Positions 33,831-42,533 of a DNA stretch of 64,000 nucleotides are shown here, one piece after another. Position 1 is the stretch's first letter, and every line of letters begins with the position of its first letter. This DNA comes from JADHLJ01 sp038146985 (GTDB lineage: Bacteria; Pseudomonadota; Alphaproteobacteria; Thalassobaculales; Thalassobaculaceae): positions 186,001 through 250,000 of the forward strand of contig JAYQSQ010000001.1 in the NCBI GenBank assembly GCA_038146985.1. The letters are read 5' to 3'. Under the pieces are notes generated by a model. It was not told the DNA's origin. It did not search any database and worked only from the letters and a program-made list of their open reading frames with translations. A program made the position numbers and the translations under genes.

Positions 33831-34646
33831 TCACTCCGCCGCCTTCTTCTCGAAGCTTTCCCAGTTGTAGAGCGGGGCTTCCTTGGCGGCGAAACGGCGG
33901 ATGGCTTCCTTGTGGAAATCGGTGTCGCGGGCGATCGACTGGGCCATCGCCTCCATCTCCAGCATGGTGCGGTGGTCGAGATTGTAGGACTGATTCATGA
34001 CGTTCTTGGCGAGCCCGATCGCCTTGGTCGGGGCGTGTACGAACCGGCCGGCGAAGGCGCGGGCCTCCGCCATGGCCGTGTCCTGGCCGACGATATCGAG
34101 GATCAGGCCCATCTCCTTGGCCTCCTCGGCATAGACCCGGCGGCCGGAATAGACCAGTTCCTTGGCCCGCTGCAATCCGACGAGGCGGGGCAGGATGAAC
34201 ATGCCGCCCCAGTCCGGCACCAGGCCGATCTTCACGAAGGCCTGCATCAGGAAGGCGCGCGGTGTCGCCAGCACGAAGTCGGCGGCGAGCGCGATATTGG
34301 CGCCGGCGCCGGCGGCCGGGCCGTCGACCAGCGCCACCACCGGAACCTCCAGATTCATCAGATCGTACATGTTGGTATGACTGTCGCGCAGAGCCTGGCG
34401 CGCTTTCGTCGCCGAGCCGAGGCGCGAGCCCATGGATTTCACGTCCCCGCCGGCGCAGAACGCCCCGCCGGCCCCGGTCAGAATGACGGCCATGATGTCA
34501 TCGCCGGCTCGCTCCCGGATCTCCGCCATCGCGTTGTTGAGGTCGACCCGCATCTGTGGCGAAAGCGCGTTACGCGCCTCGGGGCGGTTCAAGGTGATTG
34601 TCGCGATGCCGTCGGCGACGTCGAAGAGGATATGGCTATAGGTCAT
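33831..34646 (-). CDS. Enoyl-CoA hydratase/isomerase family protein
   Basis: From ATG 34646 the product is 271 residues, the usual crotonase length; GGGAG lies 9 bases upstream. The frame is open 25 codons further but without such a site. Crotonase features: ITLNRPEARNALS, FCAGGDVKSMGSR (first oxyanion-hole segment), PVVALVDGPAAGAGANIALAADF (second), and a C-terminal helical part. The general-acid Glu positions are not clear, so it could be a hydratase, isomerase or other crotonase-fold enzyme acting on acyl-CoA. It stands alone, convergent with the aminotransferase gene. Confidence 0.88.
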   Translation of the reverse strand: MTYSHILFDVADGIATITLNRPEARNALSPQMRVDLNNAMAEIRERAGDDIMAVILTGAGGAFCAGGDVKSMGSRLGSATKARQALRDSHTNMYDLMNLEVPVVALVDGPAAGAGANIALAADFVLATPRAFLMQAFVKIGLVPDWGGMFILPRLVGLQRAKELVYSGRRVYAEEAKEMGLILDIVGQDTAMAEARAFAGRFVHAPTKAIGLAKNVMNQSYNLDHRTMLEMEAMAQSIARDTDFHKEAIRRFAAKEAPLYNWESFEKKAAE

Positions 34647-34929
34647 CGTGAAGCGCTCCCTGAATTGCGGCGCGGTGGCTGAGCTTAACCGGATAGTAAT
34701 GGGCCAAAGAGGCGCGGTCACCGCTAAACAAGGCGCCGACTTTTGACAGCCGCTCGACTTGTTGACTATTCCAGGAGAACGGGTCTTGGGTCATGGCCGC
34801 GATGGCTTCCGGGCGGCGGCGCCGGATTGTTGAAACGAACTGATTTCTGAGCCATTTTCGAAAGTGGGGGACTCTCCCCCGCCGCGATCTCGTCTGCGCC
34901 GAGAAAGCGTGTTTCCCGGGAGCTTGAGG

Positions 34930-37587
34930 ATGAGCAGCGGCGTCTCGATCAGAAGCGATTTGCCCCGATCGCTCTGGCGCTCGGGCGACATCGACGGCGC
35001 GCACGCCCAACTGCGCCGACAGTTCGACAAACTCCGCGGTTCCGACAGCCCGCCCGCGATCACGGGCGACGTCTTTGCCGTCGAATTCGCCCAGATGCTG
35101 TTGCATCGCGGGAAGTTCGACGAGGCGGACCGGTTTCTCGGCGGGGTGGCCAATCCTGCAAAGGATCTCGAGACCCATTTCTATGTACTGAGACGGGTCG
35201 CCCAATTCTGCCGTTCGTATTCGCCGCAATTGGCGGGCGAGGAGGCGCGGGACACGATCTTCGCGGTGCTGCCGATCTGGGGCGACCATTATCTCGACGT
35301 CTGGGAACACTCGGGCCTGAAGTCATTCACTGCTTCCGAATCCGCCTGCCTTTTCGAAGGCCGGCGCGTTGAGTTCCTGGTCTTCACCACGTCGAAAGAC
35401 CGGGCGCGGCTCCTTGCGATGCCGGCGATGCAGGACTTGGTCCGGCGTGCATCGGTTCGGTTCTTCAACCTTGATCCGATCCTGGACGCGGACCGGCGCC
35501 GGAACATGGACGCACTGAATTTCGCGCAATGGGCAACCCTCACCCTGGCCAAGCAGCATGACGCCGGAATGCTGCTGCTGTTCGCGGACACGATATATGC
35601 CAAGGGCAGTCTGGCTGCTCTCGATCGGGCGATCCGGGCCCGCAGCCACGACGTGCTGTACACGATTGACCTGCAGCTGGACCACCGCGCCTGGACGGAA
35701 TTGTCCGGCGTCGACGGCTCCGGGAAAGACCTGGAAGACGTGGCGCCAGAGGACCTGATCGATCTGTTTTTTACCTGGCCTTCGGTGCGAGAGCGCACCT
35801 GGCGGCTCGACCCCGCGTCCGGCAAGGCGCCGGCCCGGCCGTTCCGTCTGAGCCGGGTCGAGGACGGCGCCGCCGAACTCCGAAGCTTTCTGCCCCAGCC
35901 CTTCTATATCTCGGCGGATCTGACGCGCGATTTTTTCGCGCAGCTTCCCATGGGACTGGACTTCGTCACGGTGGAATTCGCGTGGGCCGCACTGGGCGGC
36001 GCGGCGCGCATGCGGGTGCTCAACGATCCCGGCGAGTTCCTGTGCGCGACGATCGACACGCCAAAGGCAGAGAGCGGCGGGGACGATCCATGGTCGGCAT
36101 CGCTCTCCAGTTCCGACGTCGTAGCCGGAACGCTCGGCGATCTGGCGCGGCGTAGCCTTCTGGGCCACGCGCGGCAATGGGCGTTTTCCGAGGCTCTGCG
36201 GCTGGGAAAACCGGTCACCGACACATGCCTCGCCGAGATCGGGGATCGCGCCGGGCAGTACAGAACCCGGCGGTGCGAGGCGCATACCGAATACTTGCTG
36301 TTCGTAAGGGAAGTCGTGCTGCCGGCGTTCGACGGCAGAGGGCCCGCCGTGGTGCCTAACCGCCTTGAGGCGACCCTTTCCATCAGGTCGGAAGCCCTCG
36401 AGACAGGCCCGCGCCGTCTGCCCTATCCGTCGGCGCTTAACGACGACGCGGGGTGGAAGGCGTGCCTTAACGAAAGCTGGCACGAGCGCGATGTCGACCA
36501 CGCCGAGAAGATCGCCAAGATCCTGATGATCAAGACACCGCAAAGCGCGGAATTCATCATCGCGCTGTTGCATATTCGCGGATACAAGGGCGAGATTGAT
36601 CTCTGGCCGAGTCCCCGGCTTGCGGTCATGCTGGCGCCCCGTGACGGTCGGGCGGTCCTGTACAAGCGCTGGTTCACGGCCTTGCGGCTTTTCGACGAGG
36701 GCGATGTCGACGGCGCGATCCCGTTGATGCGGACCATCGGTGGGGCGCTTCGGACGGAAACACCCTTCGCCTTCGGTCTCAATCTGCGGACCAGCGAGGA
36801 AACCCTGGCGCTGCTGCGGGGCGGGGAGCCGCCCTCCGGGACATTTTGGCATCCCGTCGAGCCGATTTCCGGCGACGGCCGGCGCTTCACGATCCTGCTG
36901 GCGGGCAATCAGGACTACATGGATCGGTTCTGCGTGGACTTCCTGCGATCCGCCGCCGAGAAATCCCCCCGGGCCAGCATTCATCTCCATTACTGCGATC
37001 CCGCGATCACGCCCCGGCGCCAGCTCGATGACGCGCGCGAGGCCTTTCCGGAACTCCGGATCTCGGCGAGTTGGAGTGTCCGGCGCGATTTGCCGCGGCC
37101 GACCTATTTTGCCTGCGCGCGTTTCCTTGTCGCGCCACACCTGCTGCGCCTGACTGAGGCGCCGATCCTGATCGCCGATCTGGATGCGACCCTGCGCCGT
37201 GACCCCGCCGAGTTCATGGAGGTGCTGGAGGGCGCGGATCTCGGTTTGGCGGTCTCCGAGAACGGCAAGCACTGGAACACCGTGAAGGCCGGCCTGCTCT
37301 GGGCGGCGCCGACGCGGTCGGGCATGCGGTTCATGTCGGGTCTGGCGCATTACCTGGAAGCTGTCCTAACGTCGAAGGACTGTATCTGGACTCTGGATCA
37401 GACGGCGCTGTGGGCGGCCCGGCGGCATATGGCCGAGACCTGTCCCGACACGGTTGTCCTCAATCTTTACGATGTCAGAATGCCGGATGGGCGGGACCTG
37501 GATCTCGTCGAGGAGATGACGGTTCAGATCAGCGCCTCGCGGGTGCGGGCGATCGCCCGGGCCAGAGCCAAGTCCGGCGCGAATTGA
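34930..37587 (+). CDS. Very large glycosyltransferase-like protein, unknown function
   Basis: From ATG 34930, with GGGAG 7 bases upstream, the protein is 885 residues. There is no signal peptide or membrane segment. Residues about 1-110 look helical and TPR-like. About 140-300 resemble a nucleotide-sugar-type domain (VEFLVFTTSKDRARLL, FADTIYAKGSLAALDRAI). About 650-870 resemble a second one, with FTILLAGNQDYMDRFCVDFLRSA, ILIADLDATLRRDP near 750 carrying a DxD-type motif, and a later WTLDQTALWAARR. So it may be a double-module transferase or a protein with one dead module. It has no functionally linked neighbour. I cannot name a family. Confidence 0.65.
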   Translation: MSSGVSIRSDLPRSLWRSGDIDGAHAQLRRQFDKLRGSDSPPAITGDVFAVEFAQMLLHRGKFDEADRFLGGVANPAKDLETHFYVLRRVAQFCRSYSPQLAGEEARDTIFAVLPIWGDHYLDVWEHSGLKSFTASESACLFEGRRVEFLVFTTSKDRARLLAMPAMQDLVRRASVRFFNLDPILDADRRRNMDALNFAQWATLTLAKQHDAGMLLLFADTIYAKGSLAALDRAIRARSHDVLYTIDLQLDHRAWTELSGVDGSGKDLEDVAPEDLIDLFFTWPSVRERTWRLDPASGKAPARPFRLSRVEDGAAELRSFLPQPFYISADLTRDFFAQLPMGLDFVTVEFAWAALGGAARMRVLNDPGEFLCATIDTPKAESGGDDPWSASLSSSDVVAGTLGDLARRSLLGHARQWAFSEALRLGKPVTDTCLAEIGDRAGQYRTRRCEAHTEYLLFVREVVLPAFDGRGPAVVPNRLEATLSIRSEALETGPRRLPYPSALNDDAGWKACLNESWHERDVDHAEKIAKILMIKTPQSAEFIIALLHIRGYKGEIDLWPSPRLAVMLAPRDGRAVLYKRWFTALRLFDEGDVDGAIPLMRTIGGALRTETPFAFGLNLRTSEETLALLRGGEPPSGTFWHPVEPISGDGRRFTILLAGNQDYMDRFCVDFLRSAAEKSPRASIHLHYCDPAITPRRQLDDAREAFPELRISASWSVRRDLPRPTYFACARFLVAPHLLRLTEAPILIADLDATLRRDPAEFMEVLEGADLGLAVSENGKHWNTVKAGLLWAAPTRSGMRFMSGLAHYLEAVLTSKDCIWTLDQTALWAARRHMAETCPDTVVLNLYDVRMPDGRDLDLVEEMTVQISASRVRAIARARAKSGAN

Positions 37588-37646
37588 TCATGGCCGCCGT
37601 CGGGGAACGGGGCATTGGAGTTCGATCGGCATGTGGAAAACGCCGT

Positions 37647-37676
37647 TTGACATTGAGCGAATGTAAAAGCGACTAG
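37647..37676 (+). promoter_or_regulatory. Weak promoter candidate before the SDR gene
   Basis: A perfect TTGACA at 37647-37652 lies 52 bases before the SDR start codon. The base run at the -10 distance (GACTAG, 37671-37676, spacer 18) is a poor match to consensus, so this is only a candidate. Confidence 0.25.
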
Positions 37677-37698
37677 TCGGTATGGGAGGAAGATCATC

Positions 37699-38457
37699 AT
37701 GAAACGACTACAGGGTAAGGTCGCGCTGGTTACCGGCGGGGCATTTGGGATGGGGGCGGCGACCGCGAAGCTGTTTGCCGCCGAGGGCGCCAAGGTGGCG
37801 ATCTGCGATCTGCTGGAGGACGAGGGGCCGAAAAGGGTCGCCGAGATCGAGGCCGACGGCGGCACTGCGATGTATATCAAGCTCGACGTGACGGACGAGC
37901 CGAGCTGGGAAGCAGCCGTCAAGGCGGTGGTCGGTGCCTATGGCGGTCTTCACATCCTGGTCAACAATGCCGGGATTTCCGGCAGCGGCTATCAGGACCA
38001 GGGGGACGTTAAGGCCTGGGAGGACCTGATGCGGGTCAACGCGACCGGCCCGTTCCTCGGCACCAAGCATTCCGCGCCGGCGATCATCGAGTCAGGCGGC
38101 GGGGCGATAGTGAACATCTCCTCGATTTCGGGCATGGTCGGCCAGGGCTACATCCATCCCGGCTACAACGCGTCCAAGGGCGCGGTGCGGATCATGACCA
38201 AGCAGTCGGCGGTGCGCTTCGCCAAGCAAGGCATCCGGGTCAACAGCGTGCATCCCGGCATCATGCCGGCGATGCGGACCTCCGGTGTGACCGCCGACCC
38301 GGTCCACCGGCAGAAGATCCTGGATGCCTATGTGCCGATGAAGCGCGCCGGCGAGGCGATCGAGGTGGCGAAGGCGGTTCTGTTCCTCGCATCCGACGAT
38401 GCCTCCTACATCACCGGCGCGGAACTGCCGGTGGATGGCGGATACATGGCGATATAG
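37699..38457 (+). CDS. Short-chain dehydrogenase/reductase
   Basis: The 252-residue classical SDR has the NAD(P)-binding TGGAFGMG near residue 13, an acidic Asp after the second strand (AICDLLEDE) that favours NAD, NNAG, the catalytic Ser in NISSISG, YNASKGA with Tyr and Lys, and a C-terminal GAELPVDGGYMA. GGGAGGAAGATCATC precedes the ATG. The substrate cannot be told. It is followed, after 202 bases, by a TRAP binding protein gene in the same direction. Confidence 0.92.
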   Translation: MKRLQGKVALVTGGAFGMGAATAKLFAAEGAKVAICDLLEDEGPKRVAEIEADGGTAMYIKLDVTDEPSWEAAVKAVVGAYGGLHILVNNAGISGSGYQDQGDVKAWEDLMRVNATGPFLGTKHSAPAIIESGGGAIVNISSISGMVGQGYIHPGYNASKGAVRIMTKQSAVRFAKQGIRVNSVHPGIMPAMRTSGVTADPVHRQKILDAYVPMKRAGEAIEVAKAVLFLASDDASYITGAELPVDGGYMAI

Positions 38458-38659
38458 CGCCGACGTCGGGCGGCCCAATCAGCAGGGTGATTTGATCACG
38501 ATCCGTTCAATTCAAGCTTCTATTGGATGAAAACGGGAAATTTCGCGTGATTGCGTTGACTCCGAGGCGATTATACCCGGATCATGTCGTCGCTCGAGCC
38601 AGACCGCGAGCCAATCGTGGTCCAGGGACGGGTGCCAAGAAGGACACAGGGAGAGAACA

Positions 38660-39691
38660 ATGAAATCGAAATTGCTCACGATTGGGCTCGCCGGCCTGCT
38701 CGGCCTCGGCGCGGTCGGAACCGCGCAAGGCCAGCAAAAGCTCGACATGGCGACCCCGTGGGGCGGCGGCGTTATGCTTGATTACGCCGCGCGCGGTGCC
38801 GCCAAATACATGGAAACGACCTCGAACAACACGTTTAAGATCGAGGTCTACCCGAGCGGTACGCTCGGCAAGGCGTTGAAGGTCACCGATACCGTTTCCA
38901 AGGGTGTCGCCCATACCAGCCATAACTGGCCGGGCTACGACTGGGGTGTCGACAAGACCGCCATTCTGTTCGGCGGCTTCGCCGGCACGATGGAATGGGA
39001 CAAGATGATGCACTGGGTCTTCAAGGGTGGAGGCCAGGAAATGATGATGGAATGGCGGCTGGAGAAGTTTGGCGTCGCCTCCGTCCCCTGCGGTTCCGCG
39101 CCGCGCGAGCTGTTCCTGCACAGCCACAAGGCCGTGCGCAGCCTGGAAGACTACAAGGGCATGAAGGTCCGCACCGCCGGCGCCTGGGCCGAGATCGCCC
39201 AGAAGCTCGGCGCTTCGACCGTCATCCTGGCCGGTGCCGAGGTTTATCCGGCGCTCGAGCGTAAGGTTGTCGACGGCATCGAGTGGGGCACACCAACTCA
39301 CAATATCGCCGCCGGTTTCGAGAAGGTCGCCAAGTACATCATCGTGCCGGGTGTCCATCAGCCCATCGCGATGCATGAGTGCGAATTCACGAAAAGCGTC
39401 TGGGACGGTTTCAGCGACCTGCAGAAAACGCAGCTCAAGCTGGCCGGTCAGTTGATCACCTGGGATCTGTATCTGGATCTCGGCCATTCCGACGCGCCGA
39501 ACTGGCAAACTTATGCCAGCAACAAGAACAACGAGGTCATTGATCTTCCGAAGGAGTTCATTGACGCCGCCAAGAAGGCGACCGACGAGTGGGTTGCCGA
39601 GCAGGATCAGTCGAACGAGTGGTTCGTCAAGGTCTGGAAGGCTCAGCAGGACTACGCCAACGTTTGGTCCCAGGCGCATCGCTATCGCTAA
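38660..39691 (+). CDS. DctP-type TRAP solute-binding protein, no permease nearby
   Basis: The 343-residue protein has a signal peptide (cleavage near AQG, residue 24) and DctP features: a YPSGTLGKALKVTDTVSKG segment near 63, LEDYKGMKVRTAGAWAE, with the conserved Arg that binds the substrate carboxylate, and ERKVVDGIEWGTP. It binds an organic acid in the periplasm for a TRAP permease. No DctQ or DctM gene lies beside it, so it must work with a permease encoded elsewhere. A strong hairpin and the phosphonopyruvate-hydrolase-like gene follow, which hints at an acid substrate linked to that enzyme (inference). Confidence 0.93.
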   Translation: MKSKLLTIGLAGLLGLGAVGTAQGQQKLDMATPWGGGVMLDYAARGAAKYMETTSNNTFKIEVYPSGTLGKALKVTDTVSKGVAHTSHNWPGYDWGVDKTAILFGGFAGTMEWDKMMHWVFKGGGQEMMMEWRLEKFGVASVPCGSAPRELFLHSHKAVRSLEDYKGMKVRTAGAWAEIAQKLGASTVILAGAEVYPALERKVVDGIEWGTPTHNIAAGFEKVAKYIIVPGVHQPIAMHECEFTKSVWDGFSDLQKTQLKLAGQLITWDLYLDLGHSDAPNWQTYASNKNNEVIDLPKEFIDAAKKATDEWVAEQDQSNEWFVKVWKAQQDYANVWSQAHRYR

Positions 39692-39720
39692 GCGATCACG
39701 CTTGAGTTGAGTTCTTGCCG

Positions 39721-39750
39721 CGCGCCGGCCCTGGAAACGGGGCCGGCGCG
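39721..39750 (+). terminator. Strong GC hairpin after the binding-protein gene
   Basis: CGCGCCGGCCC (39721-39731) and GGGCCGGCGCG (39740-39750) form a perfect 11-bp stem with an 8-base loop, 30 bases after the stop codon. Only TTGG follows, so it is a weak terminator at best. A hairpin at this place often protects the mRNA of an abundant binding protein while letting some reading through to the next gene. Confidence 0.5.
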
Positions 39751-39786
39751 TTGGATTCCGTTGATGGTCTTCCCGGAGGTGTTTCC

Positions 39787-40668
39787 ATGGGTGAAGTGAG
39801 CAAGGGCCGCATTCTGCGCGACCGCATGGCCGGCGGAGGCATGGCCCGGGTGATGTCGGCGCATAACCCGCTGTCGGCCAAGCTGGTCGAGGAGGCGGGT
39901 TTCGACGGCATTTGGGCAAGTGGTTTCGAGCTGTCCGCGTCCCAGGCGCTGCCCGATGTTTCCCTCGTCACCATGACCCAGCATCTGGAGTCGACCCGGG
40001 CGATGGCCGAGCGGGTATCGATCCCCGTCGTCGCGGATATCGACACCGGCTTTGGCAACGCCATCAATGTGCTGTTCGCCGTCGAGCAGTATGAAAGGGC
40101 GGGTGCCGCCGCTGTGGTGATCGAGGACAAGAGCTTTCCCAAGGTCACCAGCCTCATCGAAGGCGGGCGCCAGGAGTTGCTCAGGATCGAGGAGTTCCAG
40201 GGCAAGATCGAGGCGGCGGTATCGGTCCGCCGCGATCCCGATTTCCTGATCATCGCCCGCACCGAGGCGCTGATCGCCGGGCTGGGCGAGACCGAGGCGC
40301 TGGCCCGGGCCGCCGCCTATGAGGAAGCCGGCGCCGATATGATCCTTATCCACTCGAAACAGAAGACCCCCGACGAGGTCGAGAGTTTCGTGCGCAACTG
40401 GAACGGCAAGGCGCGGATCACCATCGTGCCGACCGCCTATCCGGAAATGACCGTGGCGCGGGCCCGCGCAAGCGGCAAGATCGGCATGTTCATCTACGGT
40501 AACCACACGATCCGCGCGGCGGTCACCGCGATGCGCGACATTCTGGCCCGGATCGCCGCCGATGGAGGTATCCACGGCGTGGAAGCCGACATCGTGTCGG
40601 TTCAGGACATCTTCGACCTGCAGGACATGGCCGGCGTGAAACGCAACGAGACGCGGTTCCTGCGCTGA
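39787..40668 (+). CDS. Isocitrate lyase/PEP mutase superfamily, phosphonopyruvate hydrolase type
   Basis: The 293-residue protein starts at ATG 39787, 6 bases after GGAGGT. Superfamily motifs: MSAHNPLSAKLVEEAGF, SGFELSAS, VADIDTGFGN with metal-binding Asp84/Asp86, and the gating loop EDKSFPKVTSL. PEP mutases have Asn where Thr121 stands here; characterised phosphonopyruvate hydrolase (PphA/PalA) has Thr, and the sections GRQELLRIEEFQGKIEAA and ILIHSKQKTPDEV also fit it. That enzyme splits phosphonopyruvate, derived from phosphonoalanine, into pyruvate and phosphate. No transaminase or LysR-type regulator of a pal cluster is seen beside it, so the assignment rests on the sequence. Confidence 0.78.
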   Translation: MGEVSKGRILRDRMAGGGMARVMSAHNPLSAKLVEEAGFDGIWASGFELSASQALPDVSLVTMTQHLESTRAMAERVSIPVVADIDTGFGNAINVLFAVEQYERAGAAAVVIEDKSFPKVTSLIEGGRQELLRIEEFQGKIEAAVSVRRDPDFLIIARTEALIAGLGETEALARAAAYEEAGADMILIHSKQKTPDEVESFVRNWNGKARITIVPTAYPEMTVARARASGKIGMFIYGNHTIRAAVTAMRDILARIAADGGIHGVEADIVSVQDIFDLQDMAGVKRNETRFLR

Positions 40669-40722
40669 TCGCAGTCAGGATTTCGGGGTCGATCAACGGG
40701 CCGCCAGGGCGACGGCGACAAG

Positions 40723-40827
40723 CCCCTTCGAGACGCGGCCCAAAGGCCGCCCCTCAGGGTGAGACCCCAATTTTCAACACTCAAACTCACCCTGAGGAGT
40801 ACGCCTTGGCGTGCATCTCGAAGGGTC
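40723..40827. repeat. Second copy of the long inverted-repeat family
   Basis: Left arm 40723-40763 and right arm 40786-40827 are inverted. The outer ends (CCTTCGAGA and CTCAGGGTGAG) match the element at 7605-7727. The inner parts differ but each keeps its own small palindrome (CGGCCCAAAGGCCG on the left, ACGCCAAGGCGT on the right), which suggests that the arms fold separately as well as together. The loop is AT-rich. Confidence 0.8.
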
Positions 40828-40849
40828 TATTCTGTCGATATCCGCCGGC

Positions 40850-42517
40850 TCAAACCTCCGCGCCGTAGATCGCGCGTGCGGTCTCCGGGCTGACCAGGCC
40901 GTTGCGGACGTCGTCCGCGACCTTGGCGCGGTCACGGGCCTTGGGGTCGCCGAGACCGCCGCCGCCGGGCATTTCGATGGTGATGCGGGTTCCCTTGGGG
41001 ATCGCCTGGCGGCCCTTGCCCTTCATTTCCGTGCCGTCGGAGAGATAGAGCCTGCCGCGCATGCCGTCGGCGCCGCCGTTGCGGCCGCGCGGCGGGTGGA
41101 TCACCCGGTCGAACATGGTATTGATCGCAAACGGCGCGCCCTCGGCATGGGAAACCTCCATGACCTGGCCGACGCCGCCGCGATGGGTGCCGGCGCCGCC
41201 GCTGTCGGTCCGGTACTCCTTTTTCCAGAAGATCAGCGGCGCGATGGTCTCGTTGATCTCGATCGGCGTGTTGCGCACGCCCGACGGGAAGGCGGTGGCG
41301 TTCAGGCCGTCCTTGGACGGCCGGGCGCCGGTGCCGCCGGAATGGAAGGTGTTCATCGCAAAGGGCGTGGCGGTGCCGTAATCCTCGTCGGTCAGCCCGT
41401 GCCCGCCCATCAGAACCGGGTTCCACAGGCAGGACGTGCCTTCCGCCGGCACCCGGTCGGGAATGATCTGGTTGAGGCAGCCCAGCACCACGTCCGGCAG
41501 CATCTGTCCGATCACATGGCGCGCGGTCACCGCCGCCGGGCGCGGGGCGTTGAGGATGCAGCCGACCGGCGCGCTGATCCGCACCGGCTCAAGCGAGCCG
41601 GCGTTGTTCGGCACCCGCGAGCCGATGACGCAGCGCACGCCGAAGCTCGCATAGGCCTCGGTATAGGTCACCGGCACGTTGATCCCGTATCCCGAGGCCG
41701 GCGAGGTGCCCGAGAAATCGAGATCGATGCCGCTGTCCGATATGGTCATCTCGCAGACCAGATCGACCGGCTTCTCGTAGCCGTCGATCCGCATAGCGTT
41801 CTTGTATTTGCCGTGGGGCAGGGCTCGCACCTCGGCCAGCATGCCGGCGCGCGAAGAGTCGATGATGTGGCGGCCGAGTTCATCGAGGTTCTGAAGATTG
41901 AACTCGCGCATCATCGCCACCAGGCGCTCACCACCGACATCGTTGCACGAGGCCAGCGAGTAGAGATCGCCCTCGACCTCGACCGGGTTGCGGACATTGG
42001 CGCGCACGATGGCGAGAACCGCCTCGGAGAATTCACCGCGCTTGGCCAGCGGCATGATCGGGATGCACAGGCCTTCCTCGTAGACCTGGCGGCCGTCCGG
42101 ACCGAAGCCGCGCCCGCCGACATCGACCACATGACTGGTGCAGGCGAAGAGCCCGACGACGCGGCCATCGAGAAAGGTCGGCGTGACCACGGTGAAGTCG
42201 TTGAGGTGACCCGTGCCCTTCCAGGGGTCATTGGTGATGTAGACGTCGCCTTCCTCCATCACCTCCAGCGGATAGACCTCCAGGAAGAAGCCCACCGAGG
42301 CGGCCATGGCGTTCACATGGCCGGGCGTTCCGGTGACCGCCTGGGCGAGCATCCGGCCCTGGGGATCGAACACCCCGGCGGAGATGTCGCCGGCCTCGCG
42401 GGCCGAGGTCGAGAACGCGGTGCGGACAAGGACCTGGGCCTGTTCCTCGACCACCGAGAGCAGCCGGTTCCACTGGATCTGCATGCGGATCTGGTCGATG
42501 GCGCTGGCGTTTCGCAT
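40850..42517 (-). CDS. hyuB: Hydantoinase B / acetone carboxylase-like subunit (first set)
   Basis: The 555-residue protein is a HyuB-family subunit: SAREAGDISAGVFDPQGRMLAQA near the N-terminus, GDVYITNDPWKGTGHLNDFTVVTP, and MPGGGGLGDP at the end. With HyuA it forms ATP-dependent N-methylhydantoinase, 5-oxoprolinase or related carboxylases. I use ATG 42517, which has GGGAG 8 bases upstream; a TTG-initiated frame begins 5 codons earlier. It follows hyuA by 16 bases, so the two are in one operon read on the minus strand. Substrate unknown. Confidence 0.92.
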   Translation of the reverse strand: MRNASAIDQIRMQIQWNRLLSVVEEQAQVLVRTAFSTSAREAGDISAGVFDPQGRMLAQAVTGTPGHVNAMAASVGFFLEVYPLEVMEEGDVYITNDPWKGTGHLNDFTVVTPTFLDGRVVGLFACTSHVVDVGGRGFGPDGRQVYEEGLCIPIMPLAKRGEFSEAVLAIVRANVRNPVEVEGDLYSLASCNDVGGERLVAMMREFNLQNLDELGRHIIDSSRAGMLAEVRALPHGKYKNAMRIDGYEKPVDLVCEMTISDSGIDLDFSGTSPASGYGINVPVTYTEAYASFGVRCVIGSRVPNNAGSLEPVRISAPVGCILNAPRPAAVTARHVIGQMLPDVVLGCLNQIIPDRVPAEGTSCLWNPVLMGGHGLTDEDYGTATPFAMNTFHSGGTGARPSKDGLNATAFPSGVRNTPIEINETIAPLIFWKKEYRTDSGGAGTHRGGVGQVMEVSHAEGAPFAINTMFDRVIHPPRGRNGGADGMRGRLYLSDGTEMKGKGRQAIPKGTRITIEMPGGGGLGDPKARDRAKVADDVRNGLVSPETARAIYGAEV

Positions 42518-42533
42518 GGCTGTATCTCCCAAG

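Noticed and set aside
35323..37350. A 675-codon open frame on the minus strand
   Set aside because: It is antisense to the large glycosyltransferase-like gene. The plus strand has a good ribosome-binding site and transferase motifs, the minus strand has neither.
39787..40668. PEP mutase (phosphonate synthesis)
   Set aside because: The gating loop has Thr121 where PEP mutases have Asn, and no phosphonopyruvate decarboxylase gene is near.
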